DNA of 34,680 nucleotides from Bacteroidota bacterium (GCA_021779665.1 JAJYAG010000060.1:1-34680); one strand, 5' to 3'. Positions 10,838 through 19,355 are shown, counted from the first letter of the stretch. Program-made: numbers and translations. The notes: a model not told the origin generated them from the sequence alone.

Positions 10838-11824
10838 ATGAAAGCTTTAACCTTCTCTTCTTTCGGAAGTTCTGATGTTCTCGAATACCTGGATGTTGCA
10901 GATCCTGTTTTACAGAAAAACGATGTTTTGGTTGAAATACGGGCTTTAGGATTAAATTATGCCGATTTGATGCGGAGAAAAGGCGAATACCCGATGAGGG
11001 GAGTTGCTCCTTTTATCAATGGATTTGAAGGTGCTGGAGTTGTAAAGAACTCCAACGGTCATGCCGGATTTAAAAATGGCGACAGAGTTGCATTTGCAGA
11101 CATTCCTTTTGCAAACGCCGAATTGGTTGCCGTTCCTTTTGATAATTTAGTTCCATTACCCGGTGAAATTAGCTTTGAAACTGCTGCATCGGTCATGTTA
11201 CAAGGCCTAACGGCTCAATTTTTAACTGCCGACAGCCATAAAGTCAAAAAGGGAGAAATAGTGCTTGTGCATGCCGCAGCCGGAGGTGTGGGGCAGATGC
11301 TTATACAGGTGTGTAAGTTATCAGGTGCTAAAGTTATTGGCCTTACTTCATCGGAAAGCAAGAAGCTAATTGCGCTTGCTGTTGGAGCAGATGTAGCGTT
11401 TTTGTACGATCAGGATTGGAAAACAAAAGTTTTGGAACTTTTTCCTGATGGGGTAGATGTTGTTTACGAAAGTATTGGAACTACCATGGAGTGGAGTCTG
11501 GCGGTAACCAAAGTATTAGGCCAGGTTGTTTTCTTTGGCATGGCGGGCGGTAAATTAGAGCTGGGAAATCCGTTATGGATTATTGCAAATTCCAAAACCA
11601 TTACAGGCGCCGACTTATGGAATTATCTTGTATCCAGAGAGGAACGGTTAAAAAGAGCAAACGTAATATTTAACTGGATTATTAGTGGAAAAATAAAAGT
11701 TTTACCACCAACTGTTTTTAAATTGTCAGAAGGTAAAAAGGCACACGATTTTATGGAAGGAAGACAAAGCACCGGAAAAGTATTGATGGTGCCGGATATG
11801 GAAGATAGAAAAACTGAGGATTGA
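10838..11824 (+). CDS. Quinone oxidoreductase-like MDR family protein
   Basis: A 328-residue zinc-independent medium-chain dehydrogenase/reductase, probably an NADPH-dependent quinone or enone reductase in the cytoplasm. I chose the ATG at 10838 (MKALTFSSFGSSDVLEYL), which matches the family's usual N-terminus; an upstream in-frame Met at 10769 would add 23 residues with no family resemblance. Visible features are the GroES-like N-terminal domain (RALGLNYADLMRRKGEYP, PFINGFEGAGVV), the nucleotide-binding fold with AAAGGVGQMLIQVCKLSGA, and the closing STGKVLMVP. Structural-zinc cysteines are absent, as expected for this branch. It follows the GH2 gene by about 150 bases and is probably a separate unit. 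The exact substrate is unknown. Confidence 0.85.
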   Translation: MKALTFSSFGSSDVLEYLDVADPVLQKNDVLVEIRALGLNYADLMRRKGEYPMRGVAPFINGFEGAGVVKNSNGHAGFKNGDRVAFADIPFANAELVAVPFDNLVPLPGEISFETAASVMLQGLTAQFLTADSHKVKKGEIVLVHAAAGGVGQMLIQVCKLSGAKVIGLTSSESKKLIALAVGADVAFLYDQDWKTKVLELFPDGVDVVYESIGTTMEWSLAVTKVLGQVVFFGMAGGKLELGNPLWIIANSKTITGADLWNYLVSREERLKRANVIFNWIISGKIKVLPPTVFKLSEGKKAHDFMEGRQSTGKVLMVPDMEDRKTED

Positions 11825-11830
11825 TGAAAG

Positions 11831-11861
11831 CCCTCAATTTCATTAAAAAATTAATTGAGGG
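11831..11861. terminator. Hairpin between qor-like gene and ssrA
   Basis: Nine-base arms CCCTCAATT (11831-11839) and AATTGAGGG (11853-11861) lie between two convergent genes. On the minus strand the stem is followed only by CTTT, so the U-tract is weak; it may serve both transcripts. Confidence 0.5.
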
Positions 11862-11870
11862 TAAAGATTG

Positions 11871-12263
11871 TGGAGCTGGCGGGAGTCGAACCCGCGTCCA
11901 AACAAGAAACACGAATGCTTTCTACATGTTTATCCGATAATTGGTTTTCGAAGTCAGCCTGGCCGTCGGCAGCCGAACTAACCCTTAGTCCTTTTAGTTT
12001 CGCCCGGGAATCAGGACTCTCCCCGAACTAGTCTATACTCACGAGTACCACTGAACCGGAAAGCGTAAGACAGGCTCGCCGAGTGATATCTTGTCCCAAG
12101 CTCTAAGCGAGGGATTAAGCATAATCTACTTTATTCGATTAAGCAGCAAGAGCGTAATTATTTTCGCCTTTTATTGTTTGTATCCCCAGATTAACGAGCG
12201 GTTGACACGTGGCTCGACATGCTTACATTCCCATTTGCCTTGCTGTCAAAACCAAACAGCCCC
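11871..12263 (-). ncRNA. ssrA: Transfer-messenger RNA (tmRNA)
   Basis: This RNA rescues stalled ribosomes and tags the unfinished peptide. Read on the minus strand, the 5' end is GGGGCTG (12263-12257) and the 3' end has the T-arm GGTTCGACTCC and CAGCTCC followed by a discriminator A at 11871; the ends pair over 7 bases with G3-U, the alanyl-tRNA synthetase signal. The tag frame is at 12139-12168 and reads GENNYALAA then TAA, so the tag is (A)GENNYALAA, the form known in Bacteroidales. The terminal CCA is not encoded (the next bases are CAA) and must be added. It is a normal one-piece tmRNA of about 393 nt. No integrase or insertion adjoins it. Confidence 0.96.
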
Positions 12264-12284
12264 AAATATTAGAAATGCAGGCTG

Positions 12285-12292
12285 CAAATGTA
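12285..12292 (-). promoter_or_regulatory. Bacteroidota -7 box for ssrA
   Basis: On the minus strand the bases read TACATTTG, a perfect TAnnTTTG, 22 bases before the mature tmRNA 5' end. A short leader would be removed by RNase P. The upstream TTTG at 12310-12307 is closer than the usual 19-21 bases, so the -33 part is unsure. Confidence 0.5.
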
Positions 12293-12377
12293 CAAAAAGT
12301 ATTCCACAAAGCTTGCGAAGGTTCAGGTCCGTTACAAAAAAATATTCCTATAATTTCTGAACGTTCACTTTTTAATT

Positions 12378-12385
12378 TATTTTTG
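12378..12385 (+). promoter_or_regulatory. Possible -7 box for the M1 peptidase gene
   Basis: TATTTTTG fits TAnnTTTG and would start transcription about 50 bases before the ATG at 12443. There is no clear TTTG at the expected -33 position, so this is tentative. Confidence 0.35.
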
Positions 12386-12442
12386 ACAATACGATTCGCT
12401 ATTAAGATTTTTTAAATAGATACAAATTTTAATTCTTTACTG

Positions 12443-15397
12443 ATGCCAACAGCCTTTTACCAATCCCGAAAGAGTATTCTTTCCTTTGTAATGCTGATAT
12501 TTTTTTTCATTCAGATGAATGGCCAGACAAACTGGCAACAACAAGCCGATTATAAGATAGATGTAAGGCTGGATGATCAGCATCATGAACTTCATGGGTT
12601 AGCAACTATTGAGTATACAAACAATTCACCTCACGAGCTTGGTTTCATTTGGTTTCACTTATGGCCCAATGCTTATAGCAATAATGAAACAGCGCTGGCA
12701 CAACAAAAACTTAAGAATAACCATTCCCAAAAGCTGTTTCAGGATCCGGCCAAAAGAGGTTACATGGACTCCCTGGCTTTTACCGTGGATGGTGTACCTG
12801 TTAAAACTGAACCTCATCCGCAGCACAATGATATTTGTAAACTGCTGCTCAATAAGCCGCTTGCAAGTGGAGCAAAAATTACAATTACAACTCCTTTCAG
12901 GGTTAAAATTCCCGGTGGCGGTATTTCACGTATGGGTCATATGGGCCAATCGTACCAAATAACACAATGGTATCCCAAACCTGCAGTTTACGATACTAAA
13001 GGCTGGCACCCCATTCCTTACCTGGATCAGGGGGAGTTTTATTCCGAGTTTGGTAGTTTTGATGTATCCATTACCTTACCACGCAATTATAAAGTGGCGG
13101 CTACCGGCGAATTGCAAACCGGGTCGGAAATTGACTGGCTAAATCGTTTGGCCGACAAAGATGCACAGTTGGATAGCTTTCCGAAATATGAACCACGGGT
13201 TAACTCCGATTCAGTTTTTAAAACCATCCGTTACACCGAAACTCAGGTGCACGATTTTGCATGGTTTGCCGATAAGAATTTTCATGTTCTGAAAGGTGAA
13301 GTAAAACTTCCTCATAGCGGCAAAAGCGTTACCACATGGTCTTTCTTTCCCGGTCATGCAGCTAAGTTCTGGAAAAAGGCGCCATTGTACATTCACGATG
13401 CGGTATATAATTATTCCCTTTGGCTGGGCGACTATCCCTATAAAAACTGCACCGCGCTTGAAGGTCCGCTTGGAGCCGGTGGAGGGATGGAATATCCGGG
13501 AATTACCATTGTGAGTTCCGGTGGTTCGGATATAACCCTCGATATGGTAATTACCCACGAGGTTGGTCATAACTGGTTGTATGGTATTCTGGGCTTTAAC
13601 GAAAGGGATTATCCCTACCTTGACGAGGGCCTCAATACTTTTTACGAAATGAGGTACATGGATTTGAAGTATCCGCAGAAGTTGCTGGGTGAACGTGTTG
13701 GCTTTCCTCCTTTTATTGCTAAGCTGACAGGTATGGATCAGTTGAATGGTTCTGATTATTACTCGGTTATGTACAAGACACCTGCATCATATCGGACTGA
13801 CCAGCCCATGAATCTTACCTCTGCCGATTACTCCTTCACCAATTACGGGGTAATAGTGTACATGAAATCAGGTCTCTGTTTCAATTACCTGAAGAGCTAT
13901 CTTGGCGAGGCCGAATTTGACCGGATTATGAAGCTTTTCTACGAGAAATGGAAATTCAAACACCCGCAACCCGAAGACTTCAGAAGTATATTCGAAGAAA
14001 ATGCAACGAAAGATGTCGCCTGGTTGTTTAATGATGTGCTTCCAACTACCCACAAACTCGACTATAAACTTAAAAGGGTAAATAAAGGCCAGCTTCTTGT
14101 TAAAAATAAAGGCGGACTGGCAACTCCCCTGGTAATTAATGGGGTGACAAACGACCAGGTTTTATACGAAAAGTGGGTGCCAGGTTTTAAAGGCAGTAAA
14201 TGGATTTCGCTTCCCGATACTGCAGTTGACCTGCTTGCCATCGACTATAAACAGAATACTCCTGAGTTGTACCGGTATAATAATTATCTGAAAACCGAAG
14301 GTCTGTTCCGAAAAGCAGAACCTTTAAAACTGAAGTTCTTTACCACGCTTAACGATTATAAATATTCTGCTATTCAATATCTGCCTGTAATAGGTTGGAA
14401 CAGCGGTAATCAGATAATGGCCGGGGCTTTAATCCATAATGGGTTACTTATTAAAAAGCCTTTCGAGTACCAGCTTATGCCCATGTATGGATTTTATAAA
14501 AATAAATTTGCCGGAATGGGGAAAGTTACATTTAATTTCTTCCCAAATTTTGCTAATGTGCGAATCTTCTCCCTTAGTTTTTCGGGAATGCAGTTTGCTT
14601 ACGACGAGTTTACCAATTTTAACAAACTAAAAGTCGAAGCCTGTGCTGTTTTTCATAACCGCGATTATCGTTTCTATCCAAAGCACACTTTGTCTGCAAA
14701 TTTCATAAGAGCCACGGATCCTTTTGCTTTGATGATTCAATTGAACGAATATCGCCAGTTTTTCAACCTGAATTACACATACCAAAGGCCTGAAAAAATA
14801 AATCTTACCAATGTAAACTGGAATTTTAAAGGAAATAAGGATTTTGGCAGAACTTCCGTTGAGGCAATTTTCAATTTCAAGCCTTCATTTTTCAGATCAC
14901 CATTTAAATTGCGCATGTTTACAGGAGGAATGCTTTATAACGATGCATTCGGGTTCGATAATCCGTTTATGGTTGGCGGCCGTAATGGCTTTTTCGACTA
15001 TGAATATGAAGGAATTTTCCCCGGCAGGTTTGATGGGGGCGGAATCTGGTCGCATCAGTTTATGCCTGTGGAAGGAGCAATGGCTCTGCCTTATTTCAGC
15101 GCTACCAACTCCTTTATTTTTGCTATAGGTGGTGATTTTAAATTATGGTCGAAGAGCCTTTTTAATTTGGTTCGGTTATATTGCAATACCGCTTATTATA
15201 CTTTTGATCTGGACAGCGAGTTTTTATATGAGGCTGGTATAAAGATAGGTCAACCGGGTTTCTTCGAAGTCTATTTTCCTTTGATCTACAAGAAAGAAGA
15301 TTTCAATTATATGAATTATAGTGACCTTATCAGATTTAATCTGAACCTGAATGTGCTTTCTCCTTTTAATATCCTGGAACGCATTCCAAACATTTAA
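12443..15397 (+). CDS. Exported M1-family metallopeptidase with barrel-like C-terminal half
   Basis: A 984-residue gluzincin of the aminopeptidase N (M1) family. A signal peptide covers about 1-28 (ILSFVMLIFFFIQMNG). The catalytic part shows GGGMEYPG (substrate-recognition Glu350, in place of the usual GAMEN), the zinc motif HEVGH (372-376) and the third ligand Glu395 in LDEGLN, exactly 18 residues after the second His. M1 enzymes remove N-terminal residues from peptides. Residues about 640-984 do not look like the standard M1 C-terminal helical domain. They alternate polar and aromatic residues with glycine turns (GWNSGNQIMAGALIHNGL, YQLMPMYGFYKNKFAGMG), which suggests an outer-membrane beta barrel anchoring the enzyme at the surface; this part is inference. 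Twenty-two bases separate it from the phosphatase gene, so the two may share a transcript. Confidence 0.9.
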   Translation: MPTAFYQSRKSILSFVMLIFFFIQMNGQTNWQQQADYKIDVRLDDQHHELHGLATIEYTNNSPHELGFIWFHLWPNAYSNNETALAQQKLKNNHSQKLFQDPAKRGYMDSLAFTVDGVPVKTEPHPQHNDICKLLLNKPLASGAKITITTPFRVKIPGGGISRMGHMGQSYQITQWYPKPAVYDTKGWHPIPYLDQGEFYSEFGSFDVSITLPRNYKVAATGELQTGSEIDWLNRLADKDAQLDSFPKYEPRVNSDSVFKTIRYTETQVHDFAWFADKNFHVLKGEVKLPHSGKSVTTWSFFPGHAAKFWKKAPLYIHDAVYNYSLWLGDYPYKNCTALEGPLGAGGGMEYPGITIVSSGGSDITLDMVITHEVGHNWLYGILGFNERDYPYLDEGLNTFYEMRYMDLKYPQKLLGERVGFPPFIAKLTGMDQLNGSDYYSVMYKTPASYRTDQPMNLTSADYSFTNYGVIVYMKSGLCFNYLKSYLGEAEFDRIMKLFYEKWKFKHPQPEDFRSIFEENATKDVAWLFNDVLPTTHKLDYKLKRVNKGQLLVKNKGGLATPLVINGVTNDQVLYEKWVPGFKGSKWISLPDTAVDLLAIDYKQNTPELYRYNNYLKTEGLFRKAEPLKLKFFTTLNDYKYSAIQYLPVIGWNSGNQIMAGALIHNGLLIKKPFEYQLMPMYGFYKNKFAGMGKVTFNFFPNFANVRIFSLSFSGMQFAYDEFTNFNKLKVEACAVFHNRDYRFYPKHTLSANFIRATDPFALMIQLNEYRQFFNLNYTYQRPEKINLTNVNWNFKGNKDFGRTSVEAIFNFKPSFFRSPFKLRMFTGGMLYNDAFGFDNPFMVGGRNGFFDYEYEGIFPGRFDGGGIWSHQFMPVEGAMALPYFSATNSFIFAIGGDFKLWSKSLFNLVRLYCNTAYYTFDLDSEFLYEAGIKIGQPGFFEVYFPLIYKKEDFNYMNYSDLIRFNLNLNVLSPFNILERIPNI

Positions 15398-15419
15398 CCA
15401 GAACCAAAACTTTAATCTT

Positions 15420-16052
15420 ATGAAATTGCGTCGTATCCTTATTGTTATTGTTGCCGTTTCAGCTCTGGGGATATCGTTTGTATGGTTCTCCACAAGCAAG
15501 CCGGAGAATCGTATTTACGAAAAACCGGTAGCCGAAAAAATTGCTCTTGAAGGTTTTTCTAACCTTTGGCGAATAAGCGACAGCGTTTACCGATCGGAGC
15601 AGCCCGGAAAAAGGGAAATGAGAGGACTGGAGAAGTTTGGCATAAAAACCGTTCTTAATTTGCGGAATTACCATAGTGATAATGATGAAGCCAAAGGAAC
15701 AGCTCTTGTTCTGGAACACTTAACCATGAACGCCGGCGAAATTAATGAGCAGGATATTCTGCTAACCATGAAAATTATCCGGACAGCAAAGAAGCCTGTT
15801 CTGATTCATTGTCTGCATGGCTCTGATCGCACCGGTTGCATGGTTGCTTCTTATCGCATCATCTTCCAGAACTGGTCAAAGGACGATGCCATAAAGGAGC
15901 TGCGGAATCCGGCTTTTGGATATCACGAGAAATGGTTTCCGAATATTATGGAAACACTGAAATCTTTAGATGTGATTAAATTCAGAAAGGAACTTAACTT
16001 AACTGAAAAGGATTTACATTTGGTATTCAATAAAATGCCAAATGAGCAGTAA
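15420..16052 (+). CDS. Membrane-anchored dual-specificity/tyrosine phosphatase-like protein
   Basis: A 210-residue protein with an N-terminal hydrophobic helix (about 5-26, ILIVIVAVSALGISFVWF) that is either a signal anchor or signal peptide, followed by a Cys-dependent phosphatase fold. The P-loop HCLHGSDRTG carries the nucleophile Cys131 and Arg137 (C-X5-R). The region WRISDSVYRSEQPGKREM, then LEKFGIKTVLNLR, matches the start of small DSP-type phosphatases related to Siw14 and plant PFA-DSPs, some of which act on inositol pyrophosphates; whether this one takes phosphoproteins or small molecules cannot be told. I chose the Met at 15420 because upstream codons overlap the peptidase gene end and lack family likeness. 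The catalytic domain should face the periplasm. Confidence 0.82.
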   Translation: MKLRRILIVIVAVSALGISFVWFSTSKPENRIYEKPVAEKIALEGFSNLWRISDSVYRSEQPGKREMRGLEKFGIKTVLNLRNYHSDNDEAKGTALVLEHLTMNAGEINEQDILLTMKIIRTAKKPVLIHCLHGSDRTGCMVASYRIIFQNWSKDDAIKELRNPAFGYHEKWFPNIMETLKSLDVIKFRKELNLTEKDLHLVFNKMPNEQ

Positions 16053-16075
16053 TTACACTATCTAAACCTCGATAA

Positions 16076-16450
16076 ATGGCATCGCGCATTAAATTAAACA
16101 AAAGCACCTTCATTCGTTGGAAGATACATATCGACAGGTCGAGAATGTATCTTGGCTATATTCAGTTTTTTATGATTGGAATAGTATTCTTCAAGGCCTT
16201 TAAGGACAAACCCTTAGGAGCTTTAATTTTTAAATACGCGTTTATTACAATTCCTTTACTTTTTATAGCTTTTATCTTTCTGTCTATTCTTCTGGGTTAT
16301 TTTGAATCGCGACTAGGGCTAAAAGAGGAAGAGCAAAGGAAGTTGACCAGTACAAATCCTTTGATGATGGAATTACTAAACGATGTGAAGGAAATTAAAA
16401 AGGAATTATCCAATCAAAGAGAAGCAAGAGATGCTGAAACTGGAATTTGA
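16076..16450 (+). CDS. Small membrane protein of unknown function
   Basis: A 124-residue protein I cannot assign. It starts with a basic segment (KLNKSTFIRWKIHIDRSRM), has two hydrophobic helices at about 26-42 and 51-75, and ends in a charged, probably helical tail (KEEEQRKL, DVKEIKKELSNQREAR) that looks like a short coiled coil facing the cytoplasm. It lies 23 bases after the phosphatase gene and 22 before the EEP hydrolase, so it is probably the middle gene of an operon. Confidence 0.72.
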   Translation: MASRIKLNKSTFIRWKIHIDRSRMYLGYIQFFMIGIVFFKAFKDKPLGALIFKYAFITIPLLFIAFIFLSILLGYFESRLGLKEEEQRKLTSTNPLMMELLNDVKEIKKELSNQREARDAETGI

Positions 16451-16472
16451 TGCTTTTACAAAATAAATCGTT

Positions 16473-17264
16473 ATGAAAAACTTATTCAGAATAATCCTTT
16501 TCCTATTTGCTATTATTCTTTCACCCGATCTTTATTCAAATTCACTGAAAGATACAACTTATAATATCAGGGTTTTGTGTTATAACATCCGTTTTGGAGA
16601 ATTGGCATCTCTGGAACAGCTGGCCGATTTCATTAAAAGTCAGAATCCCGATGTAGTCGCCTTGCAGGAAGTGGATTATATGACTCACCGTTCGCTGGCT
16701 CCGCATCAGAACGGAAAGGATTTTATCACCGAACTTGGTTACCGTACCGGTATGTTTTGTGCTTATGGTAAAACTATTCCCTATTCAGGCGGATATTACG
16801 GAATTGGGATTCTCTCCAGGCATCCGCTGGCTGAGACAAAACGGATTTATTTACCGAGTCCGGAAGAACAAAGAGCTTTGCTTGTTGCAACGGTAGAATT
16901 GCCCGACAGCAATTTTTTCACTTTCGCTTGTACCCACCTCGATGTAACATCTTCAAAAGGACGACAGGAGCAGGTGAAAGCTATTAACAGTGCTCTGAAG
17001 AATAATCCATATCCGATGATTCTCGCCGGAGATTTTAATGCCCAACCCACATCCGCTGAAATTAAGGAAGGAATGTCACAATGGTTGCGTGCCTGCACTC
17101 CCGACTTTACAATTCCTGTAAAAGAGCCCAAATCGAAAATCGATTATATTTTTTATTACCCGCAAAGGAGCTGGAAAGTCTTTTCGGCAAAAACATACAG
17201 CGATGTGACTCTTTCGGATCATTTGCCCATAAGTGCGGAGCTGGAGTTGGTTCTGCAGAAATGA
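16473..17264 (+). CDS. Secreted endonuclease/exonuclease/phosphatase-family hydrolase
   Basis: A 263-residue protein with a signal peptide (about 1-22, IILFLFAIILS) and a complete EEP (DNase I/sphingomyelinase/inositol phosphatase) core. Residues visible are Asn38 in CYNIR, Glu66 in ALQEVD, His155 in THLDV, Asp187 and Asn189 in AGDFNAQP, Asp224 in KIDYIF, and Asp249-His250 in LSDHLP. These are the metal- and phosphate-binding positions of the fold, so it should be an active Mg-dependent phosphodiesterase or phosphatase outside the cytoplasm. Substrate (lipid, nucleic acid or phosphosugar) cannot be told. Its stop overlaps the start of the next gene as ATGA, which implies coupled translation. 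Confidence 0.87.
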   Translation: MKNLFRIILFLFAIILSPDLYSNSLKDTTYNIRVLCYNIRFGELASLEQLADFIKSQNPDVVALQEVDYMTHRSLAPHQNGKDFITELGYRTGMFCAYGKTIPYSGGYYGIGILSRHPLAETKRIYLPSPEEQRALLVATVELPDSNFFTFACTHLDVTSSKGRQEQVKAINSALKNNPYPMILAGDFNAQPTSAEIKEGMSQWLRACTPDFTIPVKEPKSKIDYIFYYPQRSWKVFSAKTYSDVTLSDHLPISAELELVLQK

Positions 17265-17968
17265 AAGCCTGGACAACAAAAAACGGTTATAAGCTTATCC
17301 GCATCCTTGCAGGCCGAAGCAATGTTTTTCTGCTGTCCGGCGGCAATAAGAATATGCTGATTGATACTTCCGTTTCGCCCCTTTGGCGAAAACTTCAGAA
17401 ACGGCTCATTAATCTTGGCGTTGATAAAATTGATTACCTTATCCTGACGCATGCTCACTTCGATCATGCTGCCAATGCCAGCCGGATTAAGAATAAATTC
17501 CACTCAGCTGTAATAATTCAAAAACTTGAAGCAACATATCTGGCGACAGGCGACAATATAATTCCCGATGGAACCAATCCCTTAACCCGGTTTATAATGA
17601 ATGTGGGAAAAAGGTTTCAAAACAAGTTTAGATATGCTCCCTGCTTATATGATATTGTTGTTGACGATTTTCTGGATATGAAACAGTTCGGTATCAATGC
17701 AGGTTTAATGCATACTCCGGGACATACAGCGGGTTCCATGAGCCTGATTGTTGATGATGAAATAGCGCTGGTTGGCGATACTATGTTTGGAGTATTTCCG
17801 GATAGCGTATTCCCTCCATATGCCTTAAATCCTTATGAAATGGTTAAAAGCTGGGGAAAGCTGCTTGAGACGTCATGCACTCTGTTCCTGCCAGGTCATG
17901 GAAGCGGAAACAGCAGGGAGTTGGTGGAAAGGGACTATAAAAAGAGGAATAGGTCAAAATTAACCTAG
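17261..17968 (+). CDS. Metallo-beta-lactamase-fold hydrolase
   Basis: A 235-residue MBL-fold enzyme with the full metal site: THAHFDH (His64, His66, Asp68, His69), His155 in TPGHTAGS, Asp173 in LVGD, and His213 in PGHG. This is the glyoxalase II/lactonase-like pattern with a probable dinuclear zinc site. There is no signal peptide, so it is cytoplasmic. I chose the Met at 17261, which overlaps the upstream stop by 4 bases; the open frame reaches back to 17081 but those 60 codons are antiphase to the EEP gene and show no similarity to the fold. Substrate unknown. Confidence 0.87.
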   Translation: MKAWTTKNGYKLIRILAGRSNVFLLSGGNKNMLIDTSVSPLWRKLQKRLINLGVDKIDYLILTHAHFDHAANASRIKNKFHSAVIIQKLEATYLATGDNIIPDGTNPLTRFIMNVGKRFQNKFRYAPCLYDIVVDDFLDMKQFGINAGLMHTPGHTAGSMSLIVDDEIALVGDTMFGVFPDSVFPPYALNPYEMVKSWGKLLETSCTLFLPGHGSGNSRELVERDYKKRNRSKLT

Positions 17969-18014
17969 GATCTTTGACATTACCTGTGGTTGTGTAAAAT
18001 GGATTATTATTAAT

Positions 18015-18178
18015 AACCCCCAACCCCCTTAAATAAGGGGGCAAAACAGCTTGGAACTACAAGTTATGTATAATTGTTAAATAGAATTATAAGCTTAAAA
18101 GGACGTGAAAGTTATAGCCCCTGTTCAAGGGGTTGGGGTTAATTTATTTTTTTTCGCTGGAGCTAATATATTGGCTTG
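18015..18178. repeat. Palindromic intergenic element, copy A
   Basis: The core (18015-18140) has inverted ends, AACCCCCAACCCCC on the left and GGGGTTGGGGTT on the right, and each half forms its own hairpin: CCCCCTTA/TAAGGGGG at 18024-18041 and CCCCT/AGGGG at 18118-18132. Similarity to copy B continues through a T-rich stretch and GGAGCTA to about 18178. Both copies share the same order and orientation. The rest of the gap from 17969 to 18244 shows no gene. Confidence 0.78.
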
Positions 18179-18244
18179 TCGTTGGAGGAAAATGGCAAAT
18201 AATAGAGCAGAGTATCTGCTGAAAGATCAATGGAGCCAATGATC

Positions 18245-18637
18245 TTAATTGTTGGCTTTAAAATTACTTTTAATTACTTTAAGAACCTGTGTTAAATTTT
18301 CGAGGACCTCCTTGTTTTCAAATCTTAAAACTTTAAATCCTAATGATTTTAGGTTATCATCTCTTTCAATATCTTTTTTAATGCCTTCAGTAGTAAAATG
18401 GTGATAGCCATCTAATTCGATGATCAATTTCTCTGAGGAACAATAAAAATCAGCAATGTAGTATCCAATACTGTGTTGTCTTCGGAATTTTCTGCCACAA
18501 AGTTTTTTATCTTTTAAAATTTCCCAAAGAACAAGTTCAGCTTCTGTCATATTTTTCCTAAGAAAGCTTCTCGTCTCTTTAAGATATTTCAGGTTGTATA
18601 ATTTATTACTCACAGGTAAATAGTTATTTATGGACAA
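18245..18637 (-). CDS. DUF559 / Vsr-like endonuclease-domain protein
   Basis: A 130-residue protein of the DUF559 family, related to the very-short-patch-repair and restriction-endonuclease-like fold. Recognisable parts are the N-terminal KYLKETRSFLRKNMTEAE, then LWEILKDKKLCGRKFRRQ, and the core IGYYIADFYCSSEKLIIELDG, where Asp and Glu form the expected PD-(D/E)XK-type metal site, ending LGFKVLRFENKEV. It has no leader, so it is cytoplasmic. It is a lone gene between two directly repeated palindromic elements (copies A and B), which suggests it moves with them. Nuclease activity is inferred from the fold; the biological role of these stand-alone proteins is unsettled. Confidence 0.85.
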   Translation of the reverse strand: MSINNYLPVSNKLYNLKYLKETRSFLRKNMTEAELVLWEILKDKKLCGRKFRRQHSIGYYIADFYCSSEKLIIELDGYHHFTTEGIKKDIERDDNLKSLGFKVLRFENKEVLENLTQVLKVIKSNFKANN

Positions 18638-18661
18638 ATTAATAAGTTATTTGATATTAAA

Positions 18662-18828
18662 CAAACCTCAGCCCTTTAATAAGGGGGAAAACAGCCCGGA
18701 GTTACAAATTACGGTATGGGGAAATGACTAAGTTGTAATCAAAGTCCATAAGGATAGTGAAAGTTATAGCCCCTTTTCAAGGGGGAGATAGTTTATTTCT
18801 TATTTTTGGGTGAAGCTACAGCAAGTTT
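18662..18828. repeat. Palindromic intergenic element, copy B
   Basis: This is a diverged direct copy of element A. It shares TTAATAAGGGGG, AAAACAGC, a GGA..TACAA block, GTGAAAGTTATAGCCCCTTTTCAAGGGGG-like right half (18764-18785) and the trailing T-rich stretch with GAAGCTA. Its outer arms have decayed (AAACCTCAGCCC on the left, GGGGGAGATAG on the right). The remaining bases up to the acetyltransferase gene at 18936 show nothing further. Confidence 0.72.
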
Positions 18829-18935
18829 TGGTTATTAGCTCTTCTGAAGATCATCCTGTTTACTTAAGTGATGATCCTGATACCGTGAAACGGACCTGTT
18901 CATTAAATTAATAGTTCATCCTAAACCTAAATTCA

Positions 18936-19355
18936 ATGATTGATTTTACAATATCAACCGATAAAAGTCTGCTCGATATCGAAACCATTCACGATTATCT
19001 GTCCAACAGATCTTACTGGGCTAAAGGCCGAAGCCTTGAAACAGTTAAACGTTCCATCGAAAATTGCTTGTGCTTTGGAGTTTACGGATGTTCGGGTAAA
19101 TTAATTGGTTTCGCCCGGGTGTTGACTGATTATGCAGTGTTTGCCTATCTGATGGATGTCTTTATTCTCGAAGAGTATAGAAACCAGGGATTGGCAAAAG
19201 GATTAATGAAAAGCATCATGACCCATTCTGATCTTCAGGGGTTGCAACGCTTTATGCTTGCCACCAGCGACGCTCACAAACTTTACGAACAGTTTGGCTT
19301 CAGGGTAACTGCAATGCCGGAAAAGTTAATGGAAATCGTAAATAAACCCCGGTAA
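18936..19355 (+). CDS. GNAT-family N-acetyltransferase
   Basis: A 139-residue cytoplasmic acetyltransferase. The acetyl-CoA loop is visible as YRNQGLAKGLMKSIM (R82-x-x-G85-x-A87), preceded by beta strand 4 (YLMDVFILEEY) and followed by strand 5/helix 4 with ATSDAHKLYEQFGF, the usual end of the fold. Length is typical. The start MIDFTISTDKSLLD fits small GNATs whose next segment reads LSNRSYWAKGRS. Acceptor substrate unknown; neighbours do not help. Confidence 0.87.
   Translation: MIDFTISTDKSLLDIETIHDYLSNRSYWAKGRSLETVKRSIENCLCFGVYGCSGKLIGFARVLTDYAVFAYLMDVFILEEYRNQGLAKGLMKSIMTHSDLQGLQRFMLATSDAHKLYEQFGFRVTAMPEKLMEIVNKPR

Noticed and set aside
11871-12263. tmRNA gene as an integration site for an island
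   Set aside because: The gene is intact and no integrase, direct repeat of its 3' end or foreign gene lies beside it.
17081-17260. Upstream extension of the MBL hydrolase
   Set aside because: These 60 codons overlap the EEP gene in another frame and carry no similarity to the MBL fold; the ATGA overlap gives a better start.
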